From Pseudomonadota bacterium (lineage in GTDB: Bacteria; Pseudomonadota; Gammaproteobacteria; Burkholderiales; SG8-39): a stretch of 14,354 bases of DNA. The position numbers were made by a program, and so were the translations under genes. The stretch is taken from the NCBI GenBank assembly GCA_021848555.1, contig JAJZUN010000021.1:1-14354 (forward strand), read 5' to 3'. This document shows, piece after piece, positions 5,481 through 13,304 of this stretch. Position 1 is the stretch's first letter, and the number at the start of each line of letters is the position of its first letter. The notes beneath the pieces are model-generated. The model was not told the DNA's origin. It ran no database searches and saw nothing but the letters and a program-made list of their open reading frames with translations.

Positions 5481-6944
5481 TTAGCCCTGCTTGGCGCCAA
5501 GATCGACCGGGACGAAAATCTTCCCGTCGTCGCGCTGGATCAGCAGCGCCATGGTGTTCCCGGACTTCGCCACCAGCGCCCGCAACTGTTCCACCGACTG
5601 GACCGGCGTACCGTTCACGGCCAGTACCACGTCGCCGGACTGGATGCCGGCGCGCGCGGCCGGGCCGCTGACTGCTTCGACCACCAATCCCCTGGCGCCG
5701 ACCTGCTTGCTCTCGTCCGGATTGAGCGGCCGCACCGCCAGTCCGAGACGGCCATGGTCCTGGTTCGGCGTATCGGCCGAAGCCACTTTCGCCGCCTTGA
5801 GTTCGCCCACGGTCACGTCGACGTTCTTGAGCGTTCCGTTGCGCGAGATTTCCAGCGTGGCCTTGCTGCCGGGTTTGACGTCCGCAACCTGCGCGGGCAA
5901 CTCGGAAGAACTCGAGATCGCCTGCCCGTTGAATTTGAGTATCACGTCGCCGGCCTTGATGCCGGCTTTCGCCGCCGGGCTCGAGTCCTCGACTGCGGCA
6001 ACCAGGGCCCCGCCGGGTCGCTTCAGGCCGAACGAGTCGGCGAGCTGCTGGTTGACTTCCTGTATGGTTACCCCGAGCCGGCCGCGGCTGACCTTGCCGT
6101 ACTGCTGCAACTGGTCCTTGACCTTGACCGCCAGGTCGATCGGGACTGCAAAGGACAGGCCCTGATAGCCGCCGCTGTGGGTGAAGATCTGCGCATTGAT
6201 GCCGATCACCTCGCCTTTCATGTTGAACAGGGGACCGCCGGAATTGCCCGGATTGACCGCGACGTCGGTCTGAATGAAGGGAATGTAGGTTCCGTCAGGG
6301 AGCGAGCGCGACTTCGCGCTGACGATGCCCGAGGTGACCGAGTTCTCAAACCCGAAGGGCGAGCCGATGGCCAGCACCCATTCGCCTACTTTCTCCGTGC
6401 TGCTGCTGCCCAGTTTCACCGTCGGCAGCCCGGTTGCCTTGATCTTGAGCACGGCGACGTCGCTGGGCTTGTCGCTTCCCAGGACCTTGGCGCGGAATTC
6501 GCGCCGGTCGGTAAGCTTCACGGTCACCTCGGTTGCGCCGTCGACGACATGCGCATTGGTGAGGATGATGCCGTCGGCGCTGACGATGAAGCCGGAACCC
6601 TGGCCATGCTCAGGCGTGGACCCGTGCGGCACGGCGCCGGGGAACTGGCGGAAGAATTGAAAGAACGGGCTGTCCGGATCCATGCCGGAGAACTGTTGTG
6701 TGTTTGTGCCGGCCTTGGCCTCGTGCGTCACGCTGATATTGACCACGGCCGGGCCGTTGCGCTCGACGATGCCGGTAAAGTCCGGGAGCAGGGCGCTTGC
6801 CGCCGGCGCGGCAGCGACCGCCAGCGGGGCGGTGGCGGCGCTGGCCTCCTGCGGAAACCAGTGGCCGGCGGAAAACGCGCCGGCGCCCACGGCCGAAATG
6901 ACCGCTGTTGCGATTACGCTTCGGGCTACAACCTTGGTTCTCAT
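5481..6944 (-). CDS. htrA: HtrA/Do-family periplasmic serine protease (DegP/MucD type)
   Basis: 487 residues. An N-terminal signal sequence (about residues 8-27) leads to the periplasm. The trypsin-like domain has the full catalytic triad: H132 in TNAHVVD, D162 in SDVAVL and S235 in GNSGGP. Two PDZ domains follow (about 280-370 and 400-485; each shows AGI..GDV). This is the standard DegP/DegQ/MucD plan for degrading and refolding damaged envelope proteins. A low-complexity linker (about 35-50) and the Q-linker FFQFFRQF before the protease core are typical. I chose ATG 6944 because AAGGAG lies six bases upstream; ATG 6947 directly before it is the alternative. The gene lies 158 bases downstream of the sensor kinase, with a perfect PmrA/QseB-like box in between, so it is probably a target of that system. 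Two small membrane-protein genes follow. Confidence 0.97.
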   Translation of the reverse strand: MRTKVVARSVIATAVISAVGAGAFSAGHWFPQEASAATAPLAVAAAPAASALLPDFTGIVERNGPAVVNISVTHEAKAGTNTQQFSGMDPDSPFFQFFRQFPGAVPHGSTPEHGQGSGFIVSADGIILTNAHVVDGATEVTVKLTDRREFRAKVLGSDKPSDVAVLKIKATGLPTVKLGSSSTEKVGEWVLAIGSPFGFENSVTSGIVSAKSRSLPDGTYIPFIQTDVAVNPGNSGGPLFNMKGEVIGINAQIFTHSGGYQGLSFAVPIDLAVKVKDQLQQYGKVSRGRLGVTIQEVNQQLADSFGLKRPGGALVAAVEDSSPAAKAGIKAGDVILKFNGQAISSSSELPAQVADVKPGSKATLEISRNGTLKNVDVTVGELKAAKVASADTPNQDHGRLGLAVRPLNPDESKQVGARGLVVEAVSGPAARAGIQSGDVVLAVNGTPVQSVEQLRALVAKSGNTMALLIQRDDGKIFVPVDLGAKQG

Positions 6945-7004
6945 CATGCACTCCTTCTGTGGCTTGCCGGGGGATATCCCCGTCATGGCTGCCACTTTGG
7001 ACGT

Positions 7005-7026
7005 GCAGACTTAAGGCAGACTTAAA
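7005..7026 (-). promoter_or_regulatory. PmrA/QseB-type box upstream of htrA
   Basis: GCAGACTTAA is repeated exactly with an 11-bp period (7005-7014 and 7016-7025). Read toward htrA it is TTTAAG-N5-CTTAAG, which matches the published PmrA consensus YTTAAK-N5-YTTAAK at every defined position. A further CTTAAA at 7076-7081 lies 55 bases (five turns) upstream on the same face. The site is about 61-81 bases before the htrA start and just downstream of the regulator/kinase pair that probably reads it. Confidence 0.65.
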
Positions 7027-7102
7027 CCGAAAGAAAGTTTCGACGGCCTGGCGCAGGCGCCCGCGTGCAGAAAGCCTTAAAACGGCAGGACAATGACGAC
7101 GA

Positions 7103-8461
7103 TCAGGGCGCGGGCGGCTGACGGAGCTGAAGATCGCTTGCGGCGGCGGCTTGCCGGCCGAGCGGAAACGTGAGCGATACGCGCAAACCCGGACCCGGGG
7201 CGCGGTTTTCGAGCTGGATCGAGGCGCCGTGCCGGTCGGCGATGTTGCGCACGATGGCGAGCCCCAGGCCGCTGCCCGACGCCTGTGTGGCCGCGCGCCG
7301 GTAGAAGCGGTCGAACACCCGTGCGCGATCCTCCTCCGGGATGCCCGGTCCGGTGTCGGAGATTTCCACGACCGCGGCATGATCGCGCGGCTGCAGAGCG
7401 AGATCGACACGACCTCCCGCCGGGGTGTATCGAATCGCGTTGTCGACCAGATTGCCCAGCATGACGCGCAAGGCTTCGAAATCGCCTTCAATCCGGACCG
7501 GCGCCGCGTGACTGAGTCCGAGGTCGATGTTCCTTTCGGCTGCCAGGGGTGCGTACTCGGACACCACCAGCCGCGCCAGTTCCGCCAGATCGACCGGCGT
7601 ATGCGGCTGCGCGGCGACGCCGGGCTCCTGGCGCGCGAGCGTGAGCAGCTGCTGCACCAGATGCGCCGCGCGTGCCTGTCCCTGTTTGAGATTGGCAAAG
7701 GCCGCTGCGCGCTCTTCGCCGGTCTGCGCGCGCTCGGCGAGCTGAATCTGCAGCTGCACCGCGGTGAGCGGTGTGCGCAGCTCGTGTGCCGCGTCGGCAA
7801 CAAAGGCCTTTTGCGACTCGAGCGCGCGCGCCAGCCGCGCCAGCAGTTCGTTCAAGGCCTGCACCAGCGGCCGGATTTCCAGCGGCAGTTGATCCTGGGG
7901 CAGGGCGTCGAGCGAGTCCGGCGTGCGCCGGCCCAGCGCCGTTGCGATGCGATCCAGGGGCTGCAATCCGCGGCCGATCGTGAGCCAGATGAAAACGGCG
8001 AGCACGGGCAACAGTGCGAGCAGCGGGACCAGCGCGCGCAGCGCCATGCCTGCGGCAAGGTTGCGCCGCAAGCTCATCGGTTGCGCAACCTGAACCACAT
8101 TGTTCTGCTCCAGCGCGCTGTAGACGCGCCAGCTTCCGTGCGGCGTCTCCACCGTGGAAAAGCCGAGCTCGGCGCGCTGCGGCAGCTTCGACGCCGGGCG
8201 CGAGAAATACAGCTCCAGGCCGTTGCGGTCCCAGATCTGGACCACCAGACCATCCTCGGTTTCGAGCTCCTTCGTGCTCGACGGCGGCAGGGGACCGAAC
8301 GAGTCGTTCGGCAGCGAAGCCGCCATTTGCCGCAGATGGTAGTCGAACAATTCGTTGGCTTCGTCCAGGGTCTGGGTATAGATCCGCGCGCAGGCGGCCA
8401 GCACCGCGAGCGCGAGCCCGGTCAACAACCAGAGCAGCAGTTGGCGCCGGATCGAGCTCAT
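7103..8461 (-). CDS. QseC/PmrB-like sensor histidine kinase
   Basis: 452 residues. Membrane helix one at about 7-27, a periplasmic sensor of about 110 residues, helix two at about 140-162, HAMP to about 213. The phosphoacceptor helix has H226 in AAHELRTPLTA. The ATPase domain has the N box (LGNLVDNAIRYTP, N337/N341), G1 box DTGPGIP (369-375), F box and G2 box GSGLGLAI (396-403). All catalytic elements are present. It autophosphorylates and passes phosphate to its partner regulator. QseC/PmrB kinases respond to envelope-acting cations, antimicrobial peptides or signals; the ligand here is unknown. Its ATG overlaps the TGA of the response regulator (ATGA), so the two are translationally coupled. 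The first ATG was kept because of this overlap. PepSY proteins are suspected partners of such kinases, and one is encoded about 4 kb away. Confidence 0.95.
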   Translation of the reverse strand: MSSIRRQLLLWLLTGLALAVLAACARIYTQTLDEANELFDYHLRQMAASLPNDSFGPLPPSSTKELETEDGLVVQIWDRNGLELYFSRPASKLPQRAELGFSTVETPHGSWRVYSALEQNNVVQVAQPMSLRRNLAAGMALRALVPLLALLPVLAVFIWLTIGRGLQPLDRIATALGRRTPDSLDALPQDQLPLEIRPLVQALNELLARLARALESQKAFVADAAHELRTPLTAVQLQIQLAERAQTGEERAAAFANLKQGQARAAHLVQQLLTLARQEPGVAAQPHTPVDLAELARLVVSEYAPLAAERNIDLGLSHAAPVRIEGDFEALRVMLGNLVDNAIRYTPAGGRVDLALQPRDHAAVVEISDTGPGIPEEDRARVFDRFYRRAATQASGSGLGLAIVRNIADRHGASIQLENRAPGPGLRVSLTFPLGRQAAAASDLQLRQPPAP

Positions 8462-9120
8462 GTCTGCTTCGGTACCATGTAGCCCACCCCGCGCACGTTC
8501 TGGATGAAATGCGCGCCCAGTTTCCGGCGCAGGGAATGTACGTACACCTCGACCGTATTGCTTTCCACTTCCTGGCCCCAGCCGTAGAGTTTTTCCTCCA
8601 GTTGCGCACGGGAATAGACCACGCCGGGCCGCGCCGCGAGCGCGTGCATCACGGCGAACTCCCGCGCCGAGAGTGCAACCGGCTTTCCGGCCAGCGACAC
8701 TTCGTGCGTCGCCGGATTGATGACCAGGTCGCCCACCTGCAGCACGGGATCGGCGCGGCCGGATTTTCGGCGCAGCAGCGCGCGCACCCGGGCGGCGAGT
8801 TCTTCAAGGTCGAAAGGCTTGACCAGATAGTCGTCGGCGCCGGCGTCCAGCCCTTTGACGCGGTCTGCGACTGCGTCGCGCGCGGTCAGAATCAGCACCG
8901 GAATCGCGTCCCCGCGCCGGCGCAGCGAGGCAAGCACTTCCAGCCCCGCCTTGCGCGGCAGGCCCAGGTCGAGCAGCAGCGTGTCGTAGGTATTGGCCTC
9001 CAGCGCGAGTTCGGCGGCGCGCCCGTCCTGCACCCAGTCGACCGCGAAGCCGTCCTGCTGCAGCCCGGTGCGGACGCTCTCGCCTATCATGGCGTCATCT
9101 TCGACCAGCAATAAACGCAT
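8458..9120 (-). CDS. QseB/PmrA-like OmpR-family response regulator
   Basis: 220 residues, the normal length. The receiver has acidic residues E7, D8 and D9 (LVEDD), phosphoacceptor D51 in LLLDLGLP, T79 in LILTARD and K101 in VKPFD. The C-terminal winged helix (about 125-218) has LSAREFAVMHALA, then a recognition helix SNTVEVYVHSLRRKLG and the final RGVGYMV wing. It binds DNA as a head-to-tail dimer on direct repeats of 11-bp period. The box before htrA and the repeat before pepSY fit that. It is the first gene of the regulator-kinase pair and lies 35 bases after the DUF1330 gene, possibly in the same transcript. No strong Shine-Dalgarno sequence is visible before its ATG. Confidence 0.95.
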   Translation of the reverse strand: MRLLLVEDDAMIGESVRTGLQQDGFAVDWVQDGRAAELALEANTYDTLLLDLGLPRKAGLEVLASLRRRGDAIPVLILTARDAVADRVKGLDAGADDYLVKPFDLEELAARVRALLRRKSGRADPVLQVGDLVINPATHEVSLAGKPVALSAREFAVMHALAARPGVVYSRAQLEEKLYGWGQEVESNTVEVYVHSLRRKLGAHFIQNVRGVGYMVPKQT

Positions 9121-9155
9121 GGAAGTCCAGACAGTTTAGACTGCAGCTCTGTTGA

Positions 9156-9530
9156 TCACGGCTGTTTCATTTTCGAGTAAGTCTCGGTGCTGGCGAGAAT
9201 GACATGCTTCGCCACCGCCTGCTCGCGGTGGATGTTGGCCGCTGCATATTCCGGCGCGCGCATCATGTCGAGAAAGGCCGCGCGCGAAGGGTAGCGTACC
9301 AGCACCACGTAGTCCCAGCGGTCGGCCGCGGCGTCGCCGAAAGCCACCGCTTCACCGTCGCCCGCCCAGAGCACCGTGCCGCCGCGCGCCTTGATCAGCG
9401 GCATGGTGAGCTCGCTGTAGCGCCTGTAGGCGCCGCGGTCGCGCAGGCGCAACAGATTCACCATCACCACCGGACCTTGGTCCGGCAGGCTGGCGATTAG
9501 TTCCGCGTTGATTTCCTTGGGTCCGGCCAT
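9156..9530 (-). CDS. DUF1330 family protein
   Basis: 124 residues, cytoplasmic, with a dimeric alpha/beta-barrel (ferredoxin-like) pattern. The family segments are visible: GPVVMVNLLRLRD near residue 20, YSELTMPLIKARGG, then WDYVVLVRYPSRAAFLDMM and a terminal VILAST strand. The function of DUF1330 proteins is not established; they resemble small monooxygenase-like or stress-response barrels. ATG 9530 is supported by AAGGAG seven bases upstream. A frame extending to 9716 would run antisense through the AmiD-like gene start and lacks family sequence. It lies upstream of the two-component genes on the same strand and diverges from the amidase. Confidence 0.85.
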   Translation of the reverse strand: MAGPKEINAELIASLPDQGPVVMVNLLRLRDRGAYRRYSELTMPLIKARGGTVLWAGDGEAVAFGDAAADRWDYVVLVRYPSRAAFLDMMRAPEYAAANIHREQAVAKHVILASTETYSKMKQP

Positions 9531-9578
9531 GTACGGCTCCTTTTCGCTGGTTTTCGGTATTGTATGCCGGCATGGCGG

Positions 9579-9584
9579 TACAAT
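9579..9584 (+). promoter_or_regulatory. Candidate -10 element for the AmiD-like gene
   Basis: TACAAT (five of six to TATAAT) lies 30 bases before the ATG at 9614. No good -35 at normal spacing is visible. If it is used, transcription starts near 9591, which excludes the in-frame ATGs at 9560 and 9572 and supports the 9614 or 9623 start. Confidence 0.3.
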
Positions 9585-9613
9585 TTCCCCCGGACTTCGA
9601 TGCGCGGCGCGGC

Positions 9614-10345
9614 ATGCCCCTGATGCGGACACTTTTCCTGGCGTTGTTGCTGGTGCTGGCGGGCTGCGCGCCGCTGCCGCAGCGCGCCGGCATTCCGACC
9701 GAATGGCAGGCGTCACCGAACTTCAACGAGCGCAAGCCCAACTACGTGATCCTGCATCACACCAGCGACGACACGGTCGAGCGGGCGCTGCGCTCGCTCG
9801 CCAACCCCGTGCGCGGGGTCAGCGCGCATTATCTGATCGCGCGCGACGGAAGCATTATTCAGTTGGTCGACGAGCGCGCCCGGGCCTGGCACGCGGGCGA
9901 GTCGAAGTGGGGCGCGGATACGGACCTCAATTCGGCCTCGCTCGGCATCGAGCTGGACAACAACGGATACGAGCCTTTCGCCGAGGCCCAGGTCGCCGCC
10001 TTGATGCGCCTGCTGGCGGATGTCAAACAGCGCTATCGCATTCCGGCCGCGAATTTCATCGGCCACGCCGATGTCGCACCGCGGCGCAAGACCGATCCCA
10101 GCCGCTATTTTCCGTGGAAGGCGCTCGCCGACCGCGGGTTCGGCCTGTGGTGCGATCCGCCGTTTGCGCCGCCGCCGCCGCTCGAAGTCTCGTTGCAACT
10201 GCGGGCCCTGGGTTACGACACCGAGGACGCTGCGGCGGCACTGCGGGCCTTCAAACTGCACTTTCTGCCCGACGAGCCGGCAACCGGACTGGATGAGAGC
10301 GGCCGCGCGCTGCTTTACTGTTTGTACCGCAAGGCGGCGGGCTGA
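9614..10345 (+). CDS. amiD: AmiD-like outer-membrane lipoprotein, N-acetylmuramoyl-L-alanine amidase
   Basis: 243 residues. A lipoprotein signal (MRTLFLALLLVLAGC) ends in the lipobox LAGC with the lipidated Cys18. The Amidase_2 domain (about 40-170) has zinc ligands H48 (ILHHTSDD), H151 (IGHADVAP) and D161, plus catalytic E113 (LGIELDNNG) and K159 (RRKTDP). It cleaves the lactyl-L-alanine bond of peptidoglycan or muropeptides in the periplasm. A short C-terminal helical region (about 188-240, LQLRALGYD...) resembles the peptidoglycan-binding domain found in E. coli AmiD. ATG 9614 and ATG 9623 are both possible; neither has a clear Shine-Dalgarno sequence, and both keep the lipobox intact. It diverges from the DUF1330 gene and converges on the dehydrogenase gene, with 39 bases between. 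Confidence 0.9.
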   Translation: MPLMRTLFLALLLVLAGCAPLPQRAGIPTEWQASPNFNERKPNYVILHHTSDDTVERALRSLANPVRGVSAHYLIARDGSIIQLVDERARAWHAGESKWGADTDLNSASLGIELDNNGYEPFAEAQVAALMRLLADVKQRYRIPAANFIGHADVAPRRKTDPSRYFPWKALADRGFGLWCDPPFAPPPPLEVSLQLRALGYDTEDAAAALRAFKLHFLPDEPATGLDESGRALLYCLYRKAAG

Positions 10346-10384
10346 GACGCGCGCCGCGCGGGGCATGCGGCAAACGTAGGATCG

Positions 10385-11554
10385 TTACCACGCGGCATCC
10401 AGCAATAGCCGCACCGTTGCCGGCCCGTCGATGTTGCGCGGGTTGGTGTGGATCCAGCGATCGTGCATGGATTCCTCGGCGATGCGATCGAGCAGTTCCG
10501 CGCCGACGCCGACGTCGCGCAGGGTGCGCGGCAAGCCCAGTTCGCCGATCAGTTCGGCAACCAGCTCGGCCGCAGGCACGTCCGGCCGGCCCAGCGCTTC
10601 GCTCACCAGCTTCTGGCGCTCGGCGTTCACCGGGTGGTTGAAGCGCAGGACATGCGGCAGCAGGACGCAGGAGGTGTAGCCGTGCGGCACGCCGGCGGTG
10701 CCGCCGAGCACATGCCCGATAGCGTGGCTGGCGCCTTTTTCGACGCCGGCACTGCTGCCGATAATCGACATCCATGCGCCGAGCTGGCAATCCAGGCGCG
10801 CCGCCAGGTCTTTCGGGTCCGCCTTGACCGCGCGCAGTCCCCGCGCGAGGAGTCGCAGGGCGTGGAACGAGGTGCCGTCGGAGAATGGCTTGCTGTTGAT
10901 CGAGCACAGATCCTCGACGGCATGGTCCACCGCCCGGATTCCCGTCGACAGCCACAGCCATTGCGGCGTGTGCACCGTGACGGCCGGATCGAGGATCACG
11001 CTGCGCGGCGCTGCCTGCGCATGGATGTAGGATTCTTTCACCTGGCGAACGCTGTCGGTGCAGCCTGCACGGGCCGAGAATTCCCCGGCCGAAAGCGTGG
11101 TAGGAACGATGACCGAGGCGACCGAAGGCGGCTTGTAGCCGGGCCGGTCCATGCTGCCGTCGGCGCGCACCGTGACGCGGTAGGCGTCGAGTTCCGCCGG
11201 GTCGGTGATGCCGTTGCCGAGACAGATGGCGACCATCTTGGCGGCATCGGTGATCGATCCGCCGCCTACGCCCAGCAGCAGGTCGGCACCGGCGGCGCGC
11301 GCGGCGTTCGCCGCCGCTACGACGTCGATGCGCGGGGTGTGTGCGCCTATCCTGGCGCAGACGCCGGCGCAGCGCTCGCCCAGCGCCTCGCGCACGCGCT
11401 GGATGGTGTCGGTGCTTCCCGCCAGGGTGCCGCTGGCAAGCACATAGACGCGGCGCTCTGCGCAGAGTTCGAGTTCGCGCCTGAGGGCCAGGATGAAATC
11501 CGTGCCGTAGATGACGCGCTTGGTGGCGGGATAGCTGTAGATGCCGTGCTGCAT
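10385..11554 (-). CDS. Iron-type alcohol dehydrogenase family protein, maleylacetate-reductase-like
   Basis: 389 residues, normal for the family. The N-terminal Rossmann-like domain carries the NAD-binding GVGGGSITDAAK (95-106) and PTTLSAGE (151-158). In the helical domain, by comparison with E. coli FucO, H211, H277 and H291 fall where three metal-binding residues lie, but the fourth ligand, Asp, is Arg207 (TGIRAVDHAVE). The stretch HAIGHVLGG...PHG (277-292), followed by LLPHVLRFN, resembles maleylacetate reductases, which also depart from the metal site. It probably reduces or oxidises a carbonyl/alcohol in a catabolic pathway with NAD(P)H; the substrate is unknown. It lies 12 bases after the crotonase stop and is the last gene of an IclR-crotonase-dehydrogenase run. 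Confidence 0.85.
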   Translation of the reverse strand: MQHGIYSYPATKRVIYGTDFILALRRELELCAERRVYVLASGTLAGSTDTIQRVREALGERCAGVCARIGAHTPRIDVVAAANAARAAGADLLLGVGGGSITDAAKMVAICLGNGITDPAELDAYRVTVRADGSMDRPGYKPPSVASVIVPTTLSAGEFSARAGCTDSVRQVKESYIHAQAAPRSVILDPAVTVHTPQWLWLSTGIRAVDHAVEDLCSINSKPFSDGTSFHALRLLARGLRAVKADPKDLAARLDCQLGAWMSIIGSSAGVEKGASHAIGHVLGGTAGVPHGYTSCVLLPHVLRFNHPVNAERQKLVSEALGRPDVPAAELVAELIGELGLPRTLRDVGVGAELLDRIAEESMHDRWIHTNPRNIDGPATVRLLLDAAW

Positions 11555-11566
11555 CGCCGCCCCGGT

Positions 11567-12370
11567 CTAACGGCCTTTGAACTTGGGTGCGCGCTTCTCG
11601 GAGAACGCAGTTACCGCCTCGTGCTGGTCCTCGGTGTGCTGCGCCAGCGCCTGCATGGCGGAAGCCATCTCGAGCGCGGTCGCCAGGCTGGCTTGCTGCG
11701 AATCGCGCAGCAGGCGCTTGGTCAGGCGCAGCGAATGCACCGGCTGCGCGGCGATGCGCCGGGCGAGAGCGGTCGCTTCCTCCATCAGCTGGTCATCGTC
11801 CACCACTTTCGACACCAGGCCGATGCGCAGCGCCTCCTCGGCTTCGACGAAGTCGCCGGTGAAGGTCATTTCGCAGGCCTTGGACATGCCCACGGCCCGC
11901 GGCAGGAACCAGGCGCCGCCGTCACCGGACACCAGGCCGACGCGCAGGAAGCTTTCGGCAAAACTGGCGCCGCGCCCGGCGATGCGTATGTCGCACATGG
12001 AGGCCAGGTCGCAGCCGGCGCCGACCGCGGCGCCGTTGACCGCGGCGATCGACGGCGCTTCCAGCGCGTACATCGCCAGCGGAATGCGCTGTATGCCCTG
12101 CTGGTAGCTGCGGCGGATGTCCACCGGGCTGCCGCCGAACAGGCCGGAGCGGCCTTTCATGTGCTTGACGTTGCCGCCCGAGGAAAATCCCTTGCCGGCG
12201 CCGGTGATGATGACGCAGCCTACGGACAGGTCGGCATTGATGCGTTCGGTGCATTCGACCAGCGCTTCGACGATGGCCGGTGAGATGGCGTTGCGCGTCG
12301 TCGGTTCATTCAAGGTCAGTACGACGACGCCGCCGTCCTGTTCGTATCGCACCGGGTGATCGTGGCTCAT
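11567..12370 (-). CDS. Enoyl-CoA hydratase/isomerase (crotonase) family protein
   Basis: 267 residues, acting on an acyl-CoA. The oxyanion-hole segments are present: GKGFSSGGNVKHM (59-71) and VNGAAVGAGCDLASMCDI (111-128). The two glutamates of classical enoyl-CoA hydratase are not kept: the first position is Asp121 and the second is Phe141, although E139 and D150 (GLVSGDGG) are nearby. It is therefore a crotonase-fold enzyme whose reaction (hydration, isomerisation, C-C cleavage or dehalogenation) cannot be named. ATG 12370 is chosen because the family begins close to VRYEQDGGVVVLTLN and AGGAC lies upstream. A TTG at 12427, overlapping the IclR stop, would add an unlikely leader. It lies between the IclR and dehydrogenase genes. 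Confidence 0.9.
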   Translation of the reverse strand: MSHDHPVRYEQDGGVVVLTLNEPTTRNAISPAIVEALVECTERINADLSVGCVIITGAGKGFSSGGNVKHMKGRSGLFGGSPVDIRRSYQQGIQRIPLAMYALEAPSIAAVNGAAVGAGCDLASMCDIRIAGRGASFAESFLRVGLVSGDGGAWFLPRAVGMSKACEMTFTGDFVEAEEALRIGLVSKVVDDDQLMEEATALARRIAAQPVHSLRLTKRLLRDSQQASLATALEMASAMQALAQHTEDQHEAVTAFSEKRAPKFKGR

Positions 12371-12423
12371 GTCTTGTTGTCCTGTCGGGTTGGGCCGGAT
12401 GGCGGTTAGAAGAAAGGGGAAGG

Positions 12424-13167
12424 TCAATCGCCAAGCAAGGTTCGCACGCCGCGGCGCATGGCATCGGCGTAGCGCTGCTCGTTGACTATCAGGCGGTCGC
12501 TCAAGCCGGCCAGGCCGATCACCAGCGCCCTGTCCTGCGCTCGCGTCGGCAGCGGCATGGCGATCGACCCGGCGCGCGGCGTTACATGGTTAAGCGACAT
12601 GGCGTAGCCGTTCGCCCGGTCTATGGCTGCCTGCTCGACCAGGAGCGGGATGTCCAGCGGCGCTGGCGCGTCCGCGCTTGCATTGTGCTTACGCGCAAGC
12701 TTGCGGATGGTGGTCGGATCCATCTGGCTGAGGAGGGCGCGTCCGGTTCCGGATATGAACAGGGGGCGCAGGGTTCCGATGTGCAAATGCATGCGCAGCG
12801 TATTGGTGCCCTGGATCACGCGGAGGTATTGCGAATGCAGGCCGTTTTGCGCGGCGAGAACCACGGTCTCGCCGGTTGCGTCGTTGAGACTGCGCATCAG
12901 GTCCATGAGCTGGCCGTCTTTGAACAGGTTTTCCTGAATCCAGTCGCCCAACAGCGCAACGCGGGTCGAGGGATAATAGCTGCGCTCGCTGGCGTCGTAG
13001 TGCAGATAACCCAGCTTCACCAGGCTGCGCATCAGTACGGAAGTGCTCGAATGCGGCCAAGCGTAATGCTCGGCGACTTCGGCCACTGAAGTCGTGCGCT
13101 TCACTTCGTCGAAGAACTCCAGGATGTGAAGCACGCGAGCGGCGGACTTGACTACGTTCTGCTCCAT
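12424..13167 (-). CDS. IclR-family transcriptional regulator
   Basis: 247 residues. An N-terminal winged helix-turn-helix (about 6-68; AARVLHILEFF, then TSVAEVAEHYAWPHSSTSVLMRSLVKLGYL) is followed by the IclR effector domain (about 80-245). The latter shows GETVVLAAQNG, then RPLFISGTGRALLSQM and GYAMSLNHVTPRAGSIAMPLP. Such regulators bind small organic acids and control adjacent catabolic operons. ATG 13167 has GGGGGGAT six bases upstream; ATG 13191 would add eight residues. It heads the run leading to the crotonase and dehydrogenase and diverges from the amidohydrolase, so it probably controls both arms and itself. The effector is unknown. Confidence 0.93.
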   Translation of the reverse strand: MEQNVVKSAARVLHILEFFDEVKRTTSVAEVAEHYAWPHSSTSVLMRSLVKLGYLHYDASERSYYPSTRVALLGDWIQENLFKDGQLMDLMRSLNDATGETVVLAAQNGLHSQYLRVIQGTNTLRMHLHIGTLRPLFISGTGRALLSQMDPTTIRKLARKHNASADAPAPLDIPLLVEQAAIDRANGYAMSLNHVTPRAGSIAMPLPTRAQDRALVIGLAGLSDRLIVNEQRYADAMRRGVRTLLGD

Positions 13168-13268
13168 TGCGATCCCCCCCGTTCGTGGCATGGCATGCGT
13201 GGATTGCCCCTAGATGTTTGCTGGTAGCCGCCTGCCCCTCTGTTTGAGGAAGCAGTGAACTCAAAGCG

Positions 13269-13296
13269 CATATATACAACAATACAGCACAAGCAA
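13269..13296 (-). promoter_or_regulatory. Candidate IclR-gene promoter
   Basis: On the minus strand TTGCTT (13291-13296), 16 bases, then TATATG (13269-13274), inside an AT-rich patch unusual for this window. The transcript would have a leader of about 95 bases before ATG 13167. It is only a motif-level match, but the local AT content supports a promoter here. Confidence 0.35.
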
Positions 13297-13304
13297 ATTT
13301 TATC

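Noticed and set aside
6970..6981. Palindrome GGGGATATCCCC in the htrA leader
   Set aside because: A perfect 12-bp palindrome, but short and without a known binder; the hairpin at 5434-5468 shares GATATC only. Not enough to call an operator.
5475..7025. Plus-strand open frame of 516 codons across htrA
   Set aside because: The minus strand carries an unmistakable HtrA protease with catalytic triad and PDZ domains; the plus frame shows no domain.
7151..8482. Plus-strand open frame of 443 codons across the histidine kinase
   Set aside because: Antisense shadow of a complete kinase with H, N, G1 and G2 boxes.
9126..9146. Imperfect palindrome (CAGTTTAGACTG region) before the response-regulator gene
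   Set aside because: The arms match for only about four bases at each end, and it does not resemble the box before htrA, so autoregulation cannot be argued from it.
10448..12283. Plus-strand open frame of 611 codons across the dehydrogenase and crotonase
   Set aside because: It spans two real minus-strand genes and has repetitive His/Gln/Arg/Ala-rich composition typical of antisense frames.
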